From NCBI RefSeq assembly GCF_018991925.1, contig NW_024751924.1, positions 96,001 through 160,000 on the forward strand: a DNA stretch of 64,000 nt, given 5' to 3'. The notes under the pieces were generated by a model, which saw only the letters and a list, made by a program, of their open reading frames with translations, ran no database searches and was not told where the DNA came from. Positions 53,755 to 64,000 of this stretch are shown here, piece after piece (positions within the stretch are counted from its first letter, which is position 1; every line of letters begins with the position of its first letter). Position numbers and translations under genes: made by a program. This DNA comes from Homarus americanus (Eukaryota; Arthropoda; Malacostraca; Decapoda; Nephropidae).

Positions 53755-54116
53755 TGTCTCCGTTTCTATCTCTCTTATCACTATCACGTTCCAATGTTCC
53801 TCACTTCTACCCTGCCAGATGCTCTACGTGACAGCAAAGTCTTGTAAAACTCTTATCTGATTCTTTTCAAGTTATGTAAAGACGAAGCTCATATCTCTGT
53901 TTTGACGAAATCTTAATTGATATCTGTGTTTTTATTTTATCGAATGAAAATATGAGGGTATTTATATGAATTCTGAAATACGTGTTTCTGCTTGTAGTGT
54001 TGAATCGTTTTTAGCAGCGGCAGATACGAGCCTAAACTAATAAACAGTTCTAAACTAAACTAATCGATTTTATGCTTAGATTTTTACGTTTATTTAGGTC
54101 AGGGATTTTTTTTTTA

Positions 54117-54356
54117 AATTATTTTCGGTTAGGTTAGGTTTTTTTTATTTAATTACTTACGATTAGGTTAGTTTTTATTTAATTATTTTCGGTTAGGTTG
54201 GTTTTTATTTCATTACTTACGATTAGGTTAGGTTTTTTATTTAATTACTTACGATTAGGTTAGGTTTTTTATTTAATTATTTTCGGTTAGGTTAGGTTTT
54301 TTATTTAATTACTTACGATTAGGTTAGGTTTTTTTATTCAATTAATTTAGGTTATG
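54117..54356. repeat. About 33-bp tandem repeat containing GGTTAGG, two alternating unit types
   Basis: About seven units with a shared body GGTTAGGTTTTTTATTTAAT. The variable end alternates between TACTTACGATTA and TATTTTCGGTTA, giving a higher-order pattern. The whole block is AT-rich apart from the GGTTAGG motif. Confidence 0.85.
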
Positions 54357-55157
54357 TTTGGTTGGTTGGTGTCGCCTGTATCGTGTGAATGGTTTAGCGC
54401 CGTAGCCTCCCTGCATGTAGCTATTGCTGTTGACATGACCGCTATCCATCCTAGGGGAAATAAACCCTCGATTCTCATGTTGTTCTGAATCGATTTTCCC
54501 TCTTCCTCCACCACCAACTTTGCATACATGAATCAGAACAAATAATAAGTGAAAATCCTGTTACAAAAATACATCAATGAAGATTTCGTTAACCAAATAC
54601 ATTATAATAAACTAATTGACGATCGTCTTTGAAATAATCGTCGTCTAAATTTATTTATTTCGTGATAAACATCTGTGAACAATTTATGGTTGAAACTGTC
54701 AGGTAAAGATGGTACTTGATGTGAAGAGCATTAGTTGATGGTGACTTTATTCTTTTTTAACTGTGGATCATCCGCCCGCCTAGATGTAAACATTACCTAC
54801 TTGTTCGATTAATCCCATCATAACTTCAACTTCATCGAATCACTAAAAAAAACATTAAACAATCTCTTGCAAATATTATCACTGAAATAACATACATTCC
54901 TAATAGTTCTTCTATAAATAATATACATAAGAGTTTAGTTAAACGTTTGTGAAGAGTAATGGAAATAATTGAAGTGGAAGGTATGCAACGAACAGTTCCC
55001 ATCAACTAAGGGGACACAGTCAGACCTGCCCCCCTGCCAGGATAATATTAGATGGTATAGACAAAATCACAGCTGATATCTCACTGGTAGGTATAGAATT
55101 TTGTAGTTATATTTTTGTGTTTTTAGAATATCTTGTGAATTACTGTGTTTAAAGACG

Positions 55158-55160
<3 letters not shown>

Positions 55161-55212
<52 letters not shown>
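55161..55212. repeat. (GT)n microsatellite
   Basis: 26 GT units; a second shorter run lies near 55385-55404. Confidence 0.95.
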
Positions 55213-55214
<2 letters not shown>

Positions 55215-55700
55215 TCACACTGTCTCTCCACACACTATCTCTCACTCATCACAATGTCTCTCACACCTCAGCTTCAGGTGTATAGAAGCGACAGGTGTAT
55301 ACAGGAGACAGGTGTAAAACAGACAGGGGCAGTGAGACAGACAGGTGAGAGGAGGAGGATCTGCCCACCTCTGGATAATTGATGGTGTGTGTGTGTGTGT
55401 GTGTGGAGACCTGTCAACCCTTGGGACAGGCGGGGTAGGGTCGGAATTGGGGAATGGGGTAGGAGGTCAGTGATGAGGGTAGGGTAGGGTCAGAGGTCAA
55501 ATCCCAATCATAATCTACAAAGGTCAATAGGTCATCGGGGCATAATAGAAATGTGGTATGGCATTGTAGACGTAATTTAAACCCAGGGTCAATTTCTCGT
55601 TGTGTCAGGCAGCCACCAACACGAGAGGACAGATCCACAGTACAACTTCGGCCTTAAGGTGTCATACAGAGAGAGGTGGACTAATGGAGATGTTGTCCAT

Positions 55701-55928
55701 AGGTAGGGTAGGGTAGGGTAGGGTTAGGGTAGGGTAGGGTAGGGTAGGGTAGAGTAGGTAGGGTGGGGTAGGGTAGGTAGGGTAGGGTAGGGTCAGGCAG
55801 GGTAGGGTAGGGTGGGGAGTGGGTTAGGGTGGGTAGGGTAGGGTGGGTTAGAGGGTAAGGTAGGGTAGGGTAGGGTGGGAGTTAGGGTAGGAGTAGGGTA
55901 GGGTAGGGTCAGGCAGGGTGGGGTGGGG
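55701..55928. repeat. (GGGTA)n array, G-quadruplex-prone
   Basis: About 40 units of AGGGT with variants GTTAGGGT, GGGGT and GTAGGT. Many windows contain four GGG runs separated by 2-3 bases, the classic intramolecular G-quadruplex pattern. It resembles a telomeric repeat in form but is neither TTAGG nor TTAGGG consistently. Confidence 0.92.
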
Positions 55929-56288
55929 CGACACGAGACGGGAAGAACAACCAAATAAAGATTATTCTAAATTCACGCAAAAAAAAAATAAATCATCATC
56001 CTAGAACACACACACACACAACCCCTCCCACACCACCCCTATCCATCCCCTCCCAAACACGGCCCCCCTACAAAACACCCCTTAGCCTCCCCCTTTAAGT
56101 TTCAGCAGGATCTATCTACTACTCCTCCCCTATCTACCTCATCATTACCTGAGTTAATTAATAAACCCCTCCTCTAAATTTGACCCCCCCTCTCTCTCTC
56201 TCTCTCTCTCTCCCCTCCTAGGCGTCACCCCTTAGTAGAAAACAGGCTCATGCTTAGTGGGTGTTTCTTCTTTAAGTAACGCCAAGTA

Positions 56289-56591
56289 CACTCACGACCA
56301 TCACACAGCTGACACACACACACTCGACCATCCCACAGCTGACACACACACACACACACACACCTCGACCATCCACACAGCTGACACACACACACACACA
56401 CACCTGACCATCACAGTGACACACACACACACACACACACTCGACCATCACACAGCTGACACACACACACACACACACACACACCGACCATCCCAGTGAC
56501 ACACACACACACACACACACACGACCATCCCACACAGCTGACCACACACACACACACACACACACACACCTCACGACCATCCCACACAGCT

Positions 56592-56626
<35 letters not shown>

Positions 56627-56787
56627 TATCCCCAGCTGACACACACACACACCTCGACCATCCCACTGACACACACACACACACACACACACTCGACTAT
56701 CACACAATGACACACACACACACTCACGACCATCCCACAATGACACACACACACACACACACACACACACTCGACCATCACACAGCG

Positions 56788-56827
<40 letters not shown>

Positions 56828-56842
56828 CCATCCCACACAGCT

Positions 56843-56877
<35 letters not shown>

Positions 56878-56894
56878 GACCATCCCACACAGCT

Positions 56895-56935
<41 letters not shown>

Positions 56936-57072
56936 CCATCCCACATGACACACACACAGACACACACACACACACACGACCATCACAGCTGACACACACA
57001 CACACACACACACTCACGACCATCCCACAGCTGACACATACACACACACACCTCCGACCATCCCACACAGCT

Positions 57073-57109
<37 letters not shown>

Positions 57110-57260
57110 CCATCCCACACAGCTGACACACACACACACACACACACTCGACCATCCCACAGCTGACACACACACACACACACACACACACCACGACCAT
57201 CCCACAATGACACACAGACACACACACACACACACACACACTCGACCATCCCACACAGCT

Positions 57261-57295
<35 letters not shown>

Positions 57296-57449
57296 CACGA
57301 CCATCCCACACAGCTGACACACACACACACACACACTCACTCACGACCATCCCACACAGATGACACACACACACACACACACGACCATCCCACACAGCTG
57401 ACACACACACACACACACACACACTCACGACCATCCCACACAGCTGACT

Positions 57450-57484
<35 letters not shown>

Positions 57485-57680
57485 CACGACCATCCCAAGC
57501 TGACACACACACACACACACACACACTCACGACCATCCCACACAGCTGACACACACACACACACACACACGACCATCCCACACAGCTGACACACACACAC
57601 ACACACACACACTCACGACCATCCCACACAGCTGGACACACACACACACACACACACACTCACGACCATCCCACACAGCT

Positions 57681-57713
<33 letters not shown>

Positions 57714-57869
57714 CCATCCCACACAGCTGACACACACACACACACACACACACTCACGACCATCCCACACAGCTGACACACACACACACACACACACACA
57801 CCACGACCATCCCACACAGCTGACACACACACACACACACACACACTCACGACCATCCCACACAGCTGA

Positions 57870-57900
<31 letters not shown>

Positions 57901-57921
57901 GACCATCCCACACAGCTGACT

Positions 57922-57956
<35 letters not shown>

Positions 57957-58160
57957 CACGACCATCCCACACAGCTGACACACACACACACACACACACA
58001 CCTCACGACCATCCCACACAGCTGACACACACACACACACACACACACACGACCATCCCACACAGCTGACACACACACACACACACACACACCCACGACC
58101 ATCCCACACAGCTGACACACACACACACACACACACACCTCACGACCATCCCACACAGCT

Positions 58161-58194
<34 letters not shown>

Positions 58195-58256
58195 CCATCC
58201 ACACAGCTGACACACACACACACACACACACACTCACGACCATCCCACACAGCTGA

Positions 58257-58287
<31 letters not shown>

Positions 58288-58352
58288 GACCATCCCACAC
58301 AGCTGACACACACACACACACACACACACACTCACGACCATCCCACACAGCT

Positions 58353-58387
<35 letters not shown>

Positions 58388-58496
58388 GACCATCCCACAC
58401 AGCTGACACACACACACACACACACACTCACGACCATCCCACACAGCTGACACACACACACACACACACACACACTCACGACCATCCCACACAGCT

Positions 58497-58531
<35 letters not shown>

Positions 58532-58594
58532 GACCATCCCACACAGCTGACACACACACACACACACACACACTCACGACCATCCCACACAGCT

Positions 58595-58629
<35 letters not shown>

Positions 58630-58812
58630 GACCATCCCACACAGCTGACACACACACACACACACACACACCTCACGACCATCCCACACAGCTGACACAC
58701 ACACACACACACACACACTCACGACCATCCCACACAGCTGACACACACACACACACACACACTCTCACGACCATCCCACACAGCTGACACACACACACTC
58801 ACTCACGACCAT

Positions 58813-58822
<10 letters not shown>
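56289..58822. repeat. Compound satellite, 48-52-bp units with internal (CA)n
   Basis: About 50 units, each a (CA)8-15 run plus the unique stretch CTCACGACCATCCCACACAG CTGA. Unit length varies mostly through the CA run. The left third is more degenerate and the right third homogeneous. Each unit carries the palindrome CAGCTG. All the Cys-Val open frames on the minus strand come from this array. Confidence 0.95.
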
Positions 58823-58850
<28 letters not shown>

Positions 58851-58914
58851 CACAAACACACACACACACACCTGAAAGACAGACAGATAGATACAACACA
58901 CACATACACACATT

Positions 58915-58966
58915 TGACAGACCAGACAGACAGATAGACAAGCAGACAGACAGACAGACAGACAGA
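58915..58966. repeat. (CAGA)n microsatellite
   Basis: Tetranucleotide CAGA/GATA array immediately right of the compound satellite. Confidence 0.9.
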
Positions 58967-59138
58967 AACTCAAGGTGAACAAGTTAAGAGGGTGACAGTT
59001 AAGGCATTGAACCCCTCTCTTAATACTCCTCACTCTGGTGGCAATATTGAACTTGACCTCTCAGTGCCATAATCTCCCTGTCCTTATGGCACTCTTGATA
59101 GGTCCAAACTCTCACAAATTAACATGTTAAATTTAATA

Positions 59139-59200
59139 CCTCTAGTGACGTCACATTACCTCTAGTGACGTCACATTACCTCTAGTGACGTCATATTACC
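59139..59200. repeat. Three-unit 20-bp array of CRE palindromes
   Basis: Three near-identical units CCTCTAGTGACGTCACATTA, each with the perfect palindrome TGACGTCA (59146-59153, 59166-59173, 59186-59193). The 20-bp period is close to two helical turns, so the sites lie on the same face of the DNA. It could be an enhancer or a very short minisatellite. Confidence 0.85.
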
Positions 59201-59379
59201 TTGCTCTTAAGATACGATATGATAATTAATTTTCAAAGATTATTAAGTTAAAAATTATCAACGTAATTATTTTTTTTTCAGGACGAATATAATTGTTTTG
59301 CTTCAGCTATGACATAAAGGTGAATTTCCCAAAGGTTTTTCAATCAAATTTCACCCTGATTGGAGATATAAATGAATGT

Positions 59380-59605
59380 ATCTGATTGGCTCATTCAAGA
59401 AGTAAATAGAAAAGAACGCATCTGATTGGTTCATTATTAAATAAAATAGATATAAAAGAACACATCTGATTGGCTAATTCAAGAAGTAAATAGAAATCAA
59501 CGTATCTGATTGGCTCATTCAAGAAGTAAATAGAAAAGAACGCATCTGATTGGCTCATTCAGGAAGTAAAGAGAAAAGAACGCATCTAATTGGCTCATTC
59601 AAGGT
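59380..59605. repeat. 40-bp tandem repeat with CCAAT-type motif, six units
   Basis: Six units of ATCTGATTGGCTCATTCAAG then AAGTAAATAGAAAAGAACGC. Five keep CTGATTGG (the inverse of CCAATCAG, the NF-Y consensus) and the last has CTAATTGG. The second unit is about 43 bp with a rearranged middle. It starts about 190 bp right of the CRE array. Confidence 0.85.
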
Positions 59606-60358
59606 GTAATTATGATGGTTAATATGGCACTAATACTGTACACTAAGACTCTACCGTATAGAGATAAGTTATCTTACTCCGCCAGATAAGACTAAAGTAA
59701 GACTCGTTGAGAATCCTTATAAGTGAGGCAGTTAGAGGGATTCTCGTATCTCCCTACAGGAAGATTTAACTTAAGAATCTTTGAGAATCTCTTTTTATGT
59801 CGTAACTTAAATGAGATAAATATTCCTTTCTTTATCAAACAAGTTAAGTGAAAAAAATAAATAAACCTAAGACTCTAAGAATCTATCGTAAGTGTGGCTA
59901 CATTATCACAACTTAAGTGGGACCCCCAAAAAAAAAATATCACGTGACCTTTTCAGAATAGTGACCATCGACCCCTTCCCTCAAAAACTTATCGGACCCC
60001 TCCCCCTCCCAAAACCTGTCGGCCACTCCCCACCCCACCTGTCGGAAACGTCGGGGCAAGTGTGGAGATGATTGTTGTATGTTATCGCGGGAGATAACAC
60101 GGTGTACGGCAGACGATAACACTGTCAATGATAACTTATACCTACTGACGCCACCAGCAACTGTCCTGGTCACTGTCGAGTTGGTAGTGTCATTGTGTGT
60201 GTGCCATTTAATCGACGTAGTTGGAACCGCTAACTGGCTGTCGTTAATTCCCTCAATCACCAGGGAGTAGTTATGAGCGCCTATGGGTTGAGTTGGGTGT
60301 AAATTATTAAACTCTTATTAAATGATTTAAAACTGTCAGTGTTTATTTACCGTATGGC

Positions 60359-60399
60359 TAGGTTAGGTTAGGTTAGGTTAGGTTAGGTTAGGTTAGGTT
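60359..60399. repeat. Perfect (GGTTA)8, arthropod telomere-type pentamer
   Basis: About eight uninterrupted GGTTA units. Interstitial, since unrelated sequence continues on both sides for kilobases. Confidence 0.93.
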
Positions 60400-60514
60400 G
60401 ACTCGGGGACAAAATGAACAGGTGGTTATAGGTTATAGGGACAGGTAGAGTTACAGGTACACGGATAGATACAGTAAAGGAACTCAATTCAATAACAATT
60501 AAAAAAAAACGTAG

Positions 60515-60515
60515 T

Positions 60516-60547
<32 letters not shown>

Positions 60548-60576
60548 GAACACACACACACACACACACACACACA
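60515..60576. repeat. (CT)n followed by (CA)n
   Basis: Adjacent CT and CA dinucleotide arrays separated by TTCTCTGAA. Confidence 0.95.
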
Positions 60577-60711
60577 GAGCGCGACCTGTCTTAAGTAAAC
60601 ACCTCCCATTAGCGGACTAGTTTTATTCCGCTAATTTTGTCCGCTAATGTGTGACCAGAGATAGTTTTTGTTATTAAGTTTTTCCAGTGTATCTGAAGGA
60701 GCTTATATCAT

Positions 60712-61375
60712 GAGTGTGTGTGTGAGTGTGTGTGAGTGAGTGCGTGAGTGTGAGTGTGGAGGTGGAGGAGTGAGTGTAGTGAGTGTGAGGGAGGGAGGGA
60801 GGAGTGAGTGAGGAGGTGAGTGAGTGAGTAGGGAGTGTGAGTGAGGGAGTGGGAGTGAGTGAGTGAGTGTGTGTGTGTGTGAGTGGGAGGGAGGGAGTGG
60901 AGGAGGAGTGAGTGAGTGTGTGAGTGTGTGGAGGTGTGAGTGAGTGGGAGGAGAGTGTGTGAGTGTGAGGTGAGTGAGTGAGTGGAGAGTGAGTGAGTGT
61001 GGAGGGAGGAGGTGGAGTGAGTGTGAGGGGTGGGTGAGGGGAGTGTGGAGGAGTGCGAGTGGAGGGAGGAGTGTGAGTGAGTGAGTGAGTGTGAGTGAGT
61101 GAGTGTGTGAGTGAGTGTGAGTGAGTGAGTGTGTGTGTGAGTGTGAGGAGTGGAGTGTGTGTGAGTGAGTGTGAGGAGTGAGGGAGTGAGGTGAGTGTGT
61201 GAGTGTGGGAGTGAGTGAGTGTGAGTGGGAGTGAGTGAGGTGTGAGTGAGTGTGGTGAGGTGGAGTGAGTGTGTGAGTGTGTGAGTGTGTGGAGGTGGAG
61301 GAGTGAGTGTGAGGGAGTGGAGGAGTGAGTGAGTGTGTGAGTGAGTGTGAGGAGTGAGTGTGTGAGTGTGGAATG
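60712..61375. repeat. (GTGA)n array, degenerate
   Basis: About 660 bp of GAGT/GTGA tetranucleotides mixed with GTGT and GGAG units. Strong purine/GT strand bias, no cytosine over long stretches, no coding signal. Confidence 0.93.
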
Positions 61376-61459
61376 AGGACGGGAGAGTGGATGGAGGGTG
61401 GGTGTGAAGATGAGTGAGTTTAGGTGTGTGTGTGTGTGAGGTTGAATCAGCGAGTGAAT

Positions 61460-61653
61460 GTGTATGAACGAGTGAGTGAATGAATGAGTGAATAAATATA
61501 TATGGGTCAGAATGTATGAGTGTATGAACGAGTGAGTGAATGAATGAGTGAATAAATATATATGGGTCAGAATGTATGAGTGTATGAACGAGTGAGTGAA
61601 TGAATGAGTGAATAAATATATATGGGTCAGAATGTATGAGTGTATGAACGAGT
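61460..61653. repeat. 60-bp tandem repeat, three near-perfect units
   Basis: Units of exactly 60 bp (GTGTATGAACGAGTGAGTGA, ATGAATGAGTGAATAAATAT, ATATGGGTCAGAATGTATGA) with a partial fourth. Units two and three are identical. It appears to have grown out of the neighbouring GAGT array. Confidence 0.95.
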
Positions 61654-61789
61654 ATGATTGAGTGAATTGATGCCAGTCCGGGGTTAACTATCGGCTAGAA
61701 TTAATGAAATAAAACCAATTCCTCAACTAAGACCAGAAATTGACTAAATATTATTTCATATCTATTACCACTATTACTAATACTTGCAG

Positions 61790-61793
61790 GTGT

Positions 61794-61848
<55 letters not shown>
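61790..61848. repeat. (GT)n microsatellite
   Basis: Pure GT run ending in TAATCTGAG. Gives the His-Thr frame on the minus strand. Confidence 0.95.
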
Positions 61849-61851
<3 letters not shown>

Positions 61852-61859
61852 CTGAGTGA

Positions 61860-62110
61860 AGGTGTAGTGTGGGCGTGTGGTAGTGGCGTGTGTGGTGTGG
61901 GCGTGGTGGTGTAGGCGTGTAGTGTAGGCGTGTGGTAGTGTAGGCGTGTGGTAGGCGTGTGGTAGGTGTGTGGTAGTGTAGGCGGTAGGTGTAGGCGTGT
62001 GGTAGTGGCGTGTGGTGTAGCGTGTGTAGTGGGCGCGGGCGTGTGCTGGTGTGGTAGTGTGGGCGTGTGGTAGTGTAGGCGTGTGGTGTGTGGGCGCGGC
62101 TGTGCTGGCG
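61860..62110. repeat. Degenerate GTGTGGTAGTGTAGGCGTGTG repeat
   Basis: Irregular units combining GGCGTGTGG and TAGTGTAGGC with many indels. Minus-strand frames read His/Thr/Pro-rich and are artefacts. Confidence 0.85.
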
Positions 62111-62180
62111 TGTGTGTCTGTTAAAGGGTGACCGTGTGAAAGGCGTGGTGGCCAGTGGAGGAAACTGTTTCATCCGCCTC

Positions 62181-64000
62181 AACAGACTCTCACAGACCTC
62201 ACAAGGCTCACAGACCTCACAAGACTCTCACAGACCTCACAAGACTCCCTCACAGACCTCACAAGACTCTCACAGACCTCACAAGACTCTCACAGACTCA
62301 CAAGACTCCCCACAGACCTCACAAGACTCTCACAGACCTCACAAGACTCTCACAGACCTCACAAGACTCTCACAGACCTCACAAGACTCTCACAGACCTC
62401 ACAAGACTCCCCACAGACCTCACAAGACTCCCACAGACCTCAAGACTCCCACAGACCTCATGAGACTCCCACAGACCCACAAGACTCCCACAGACCTCAC
62501 GAGACTCCCACAGACCTCACAAGACTCCCACAGACCTCCAAGACTCCCACAGACCCTACGAGACTCCCACAGACCTCACAAGACTCCACAGACCTCACAA
62601 GACTCCCACAGACCTCATGAGACCCCACAGACCTCACAAGACTCTCACAGACCTCACAAGACTTCCACAGACCTCACAAGACTCCCCACAGACCTCACAA
62701 GACTCTCAAAGACCTCACAAGACCCCACAGACCAAGACTCCCACAGACCTCAAGGAGACTCCCACAGACCCTCACAAGACTCTCACAGACCCTACAAGAC
62801 TTCCACAGACCTCACAAGACTCCCCACAGACCTCATGAGACCCCACAGACCTCACAAGACTCTCACAGACCTCACAAGACTCCACAGACCTCACAAGACT
62901 CCCACAGACCTCACAAGACCCCTCACAGACCTCACAAGACTCCCACAGACCCTCACAAGACTCCACAGACCCCTACAAGACTCCCAGACCTCACGAGACT
63001 CTCACAGACCTCACAAGACTCTACAGACCTCACGAGACTCCCCACAGACCTCACAAGACTCCCACAGACCTCACGAGACTCACAGACCCTCACAAGACCT
63101 CACAGACCTCACAAGACTCCCACAGACCTCCACAGACCTCCACAGACCCTCACAGACCTCACAAGACTCCCCACAGACCTCACGAGACTCCACAGACCCT
63201 CACAAGACTCTCACAGACCTCACAAGACTCCCACAGACCTCCACAGACCTCCACAGACTCTCACAGACCTCACAAGACTCCCACAGACCTCACAAGACTC
63301 TCACAGACTCCTACAGACCTCACAAGACTCCCACAGACCTCACGAGACTCCCACAGACCTCACAAGACTCTCACAGACCTCACAAGACTCCCACAGACTC
63401 CACAGACCTCCACAGACTCACAGACCTCACAAGACCCCACAGACCTCACAAGACTCTCACAGACCTCACAAGACCCCACAGACCTCACGAGACTCCCACA
63501 GACCTCCACAAGACTCTCACAGACCTCTCGAGACCCCACAGACCTCCAAGACTCCCACAGACCTCCACAGACCTCCACAGACTCTCACAGACCTCACAAG
63601 ACTCACAGACCTCCACGAGACTCCCACAGACCTCACAAGACTCCCACAGACCTCCACAGACCTCCACAGACTCTCACAGACCTCACAAGACCCCACAGAC
63701 TCACAAGACTCCACAGCTACAAGACTCCCACAGACCTCATGAGACTCCCACAGACCCTACAAGACTCTCACAGACCTCCACGAGACTCCCACAGACCTCA
63801 CAAGACTCACAGACCTCACGAGACTCCCACAGACCTCACGAGACTCCCACAGACCTCACGAGATCCCCCAGACCTCCACAGACTCCCACAGACCTCACGA
63901 GACTCCCCACAGACCTCACAAGACTCCCACAGACCTCCACAGACCTCCACAGACCTCCACAGACCTCCACAGACCTCCAAGACTCCCCACAAACCTCACA
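62181..64000. repeat. About 20-bp satellite running off the window, roughly 90 units
   Basis: Units CACAGACCTCACAAGACTCC with variants CACGAGACTC, CATGAGACC and short CACAGACCTC units of about 10 bp in tandem (for example near 63120-63150 and 63930-63975). G-poor on the plus strand. Frames (RPHKTLTDLTRLPQTSQD and the complementary frames) follow the repeat and break at every indel. The array continues past the right edge. Confidence 0.95.

Noticed and set aside
56272..58758. Many Cys-Val-rich frames with a CVGWS or VWDGR motif
   Set aside because: The motif is only the translated unique part of the 48-52-bp satellite unit.
60359..60399. A real chromosome end at (GGTTA)8
   Set aside because: The tract is only about 40 bp and is flanked by kilobases of unrelated sequence, so it is interstitial.
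62155..63714. Frames rich in RPHKTLTDLTRL or CEVCESLVRSV
   Set aside because: These come from the 20-bp satellite on the two strands, and frame breaks follow indels.
48869..64000. CRISPR arrays
   Set aside because: Units are contiguous without unique spacers, the genome is eukaryotic and no cas-like gene is present.

Overview
This is nuclear DNA from an animal, most likely a decapod crustacean. The evidence is a spliced conserved gene with a very long first intron, many microsatellites (including one of about 1.16 kb of pure CA), arthropod-type TTAGG tracts, a tRNA-derived SINE and decayed non-LTR retrotransposons of kinds common in crustaceans. The clade is an inference. Nothing looks bacterial or viral, and nearly all open frames in the window are chance or repeat-encoded.

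The one gene I can assign with confidence is glycogen synthase kinase-3 (GSK3 beta type, Drosophila shaggy) on the minus strand. Coding exon 1 (35873-35957) encodes residues 1-28, including the Akt-type inhibitory site RPRTTSFAE with Ser9. Coding exon 2 (4438-4628) encodes residues 29-92, including the glycine-rich loop IGNGSFGVV and the ATP lysine in VAIKK. The 31,244-bp intron between them joins in frame (85 + 191 = 276 nt, 92 codons). The rest of the kinase lies beyond the left edge.

Layout: 1-4437 is the start of GSK3 intron 2 and holds almost nothing recognisable. 4629-35872 is intron 1, an AT-rich landing ground for transposons: a 201-bp hAT MITE, a tRNA-SINE, two decayed LINE 3' ends, a Tc1/mariner MITE with long inverted repeats, a pogo/Tigger-like MITE, and five copies of a near-palindromic foldback element whose core reads GGTTAGG. 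A sixth copy lies just upstream of exon 1. 35958-48200 is upstream sequence with a plausible CCAAT/CRE promoter region, AT arrays around a hairpin, a second hAT element with a perfect 8-bp duplication, and a four-unit array carrying CRE sites.

48.2-64 kb is dominated by tandem arrays: satellites with units of about 40 bp, 20-21 bp, 48-52 bp and 20 bp (the last runs off the window), plus (GGGTA)n, (GTGA)n, (GGTTA)n and two short arrays that reiterate CRE and CCAAT-type motifs. No gene is supported there. The most interesting signals are the foldback family with its apparent link to interstitial TTAGG tracts, the arrays of transcription-factor-like motifs, and a regenerated 5' splice site at the GSK3 exon 1/exon 2 junction.
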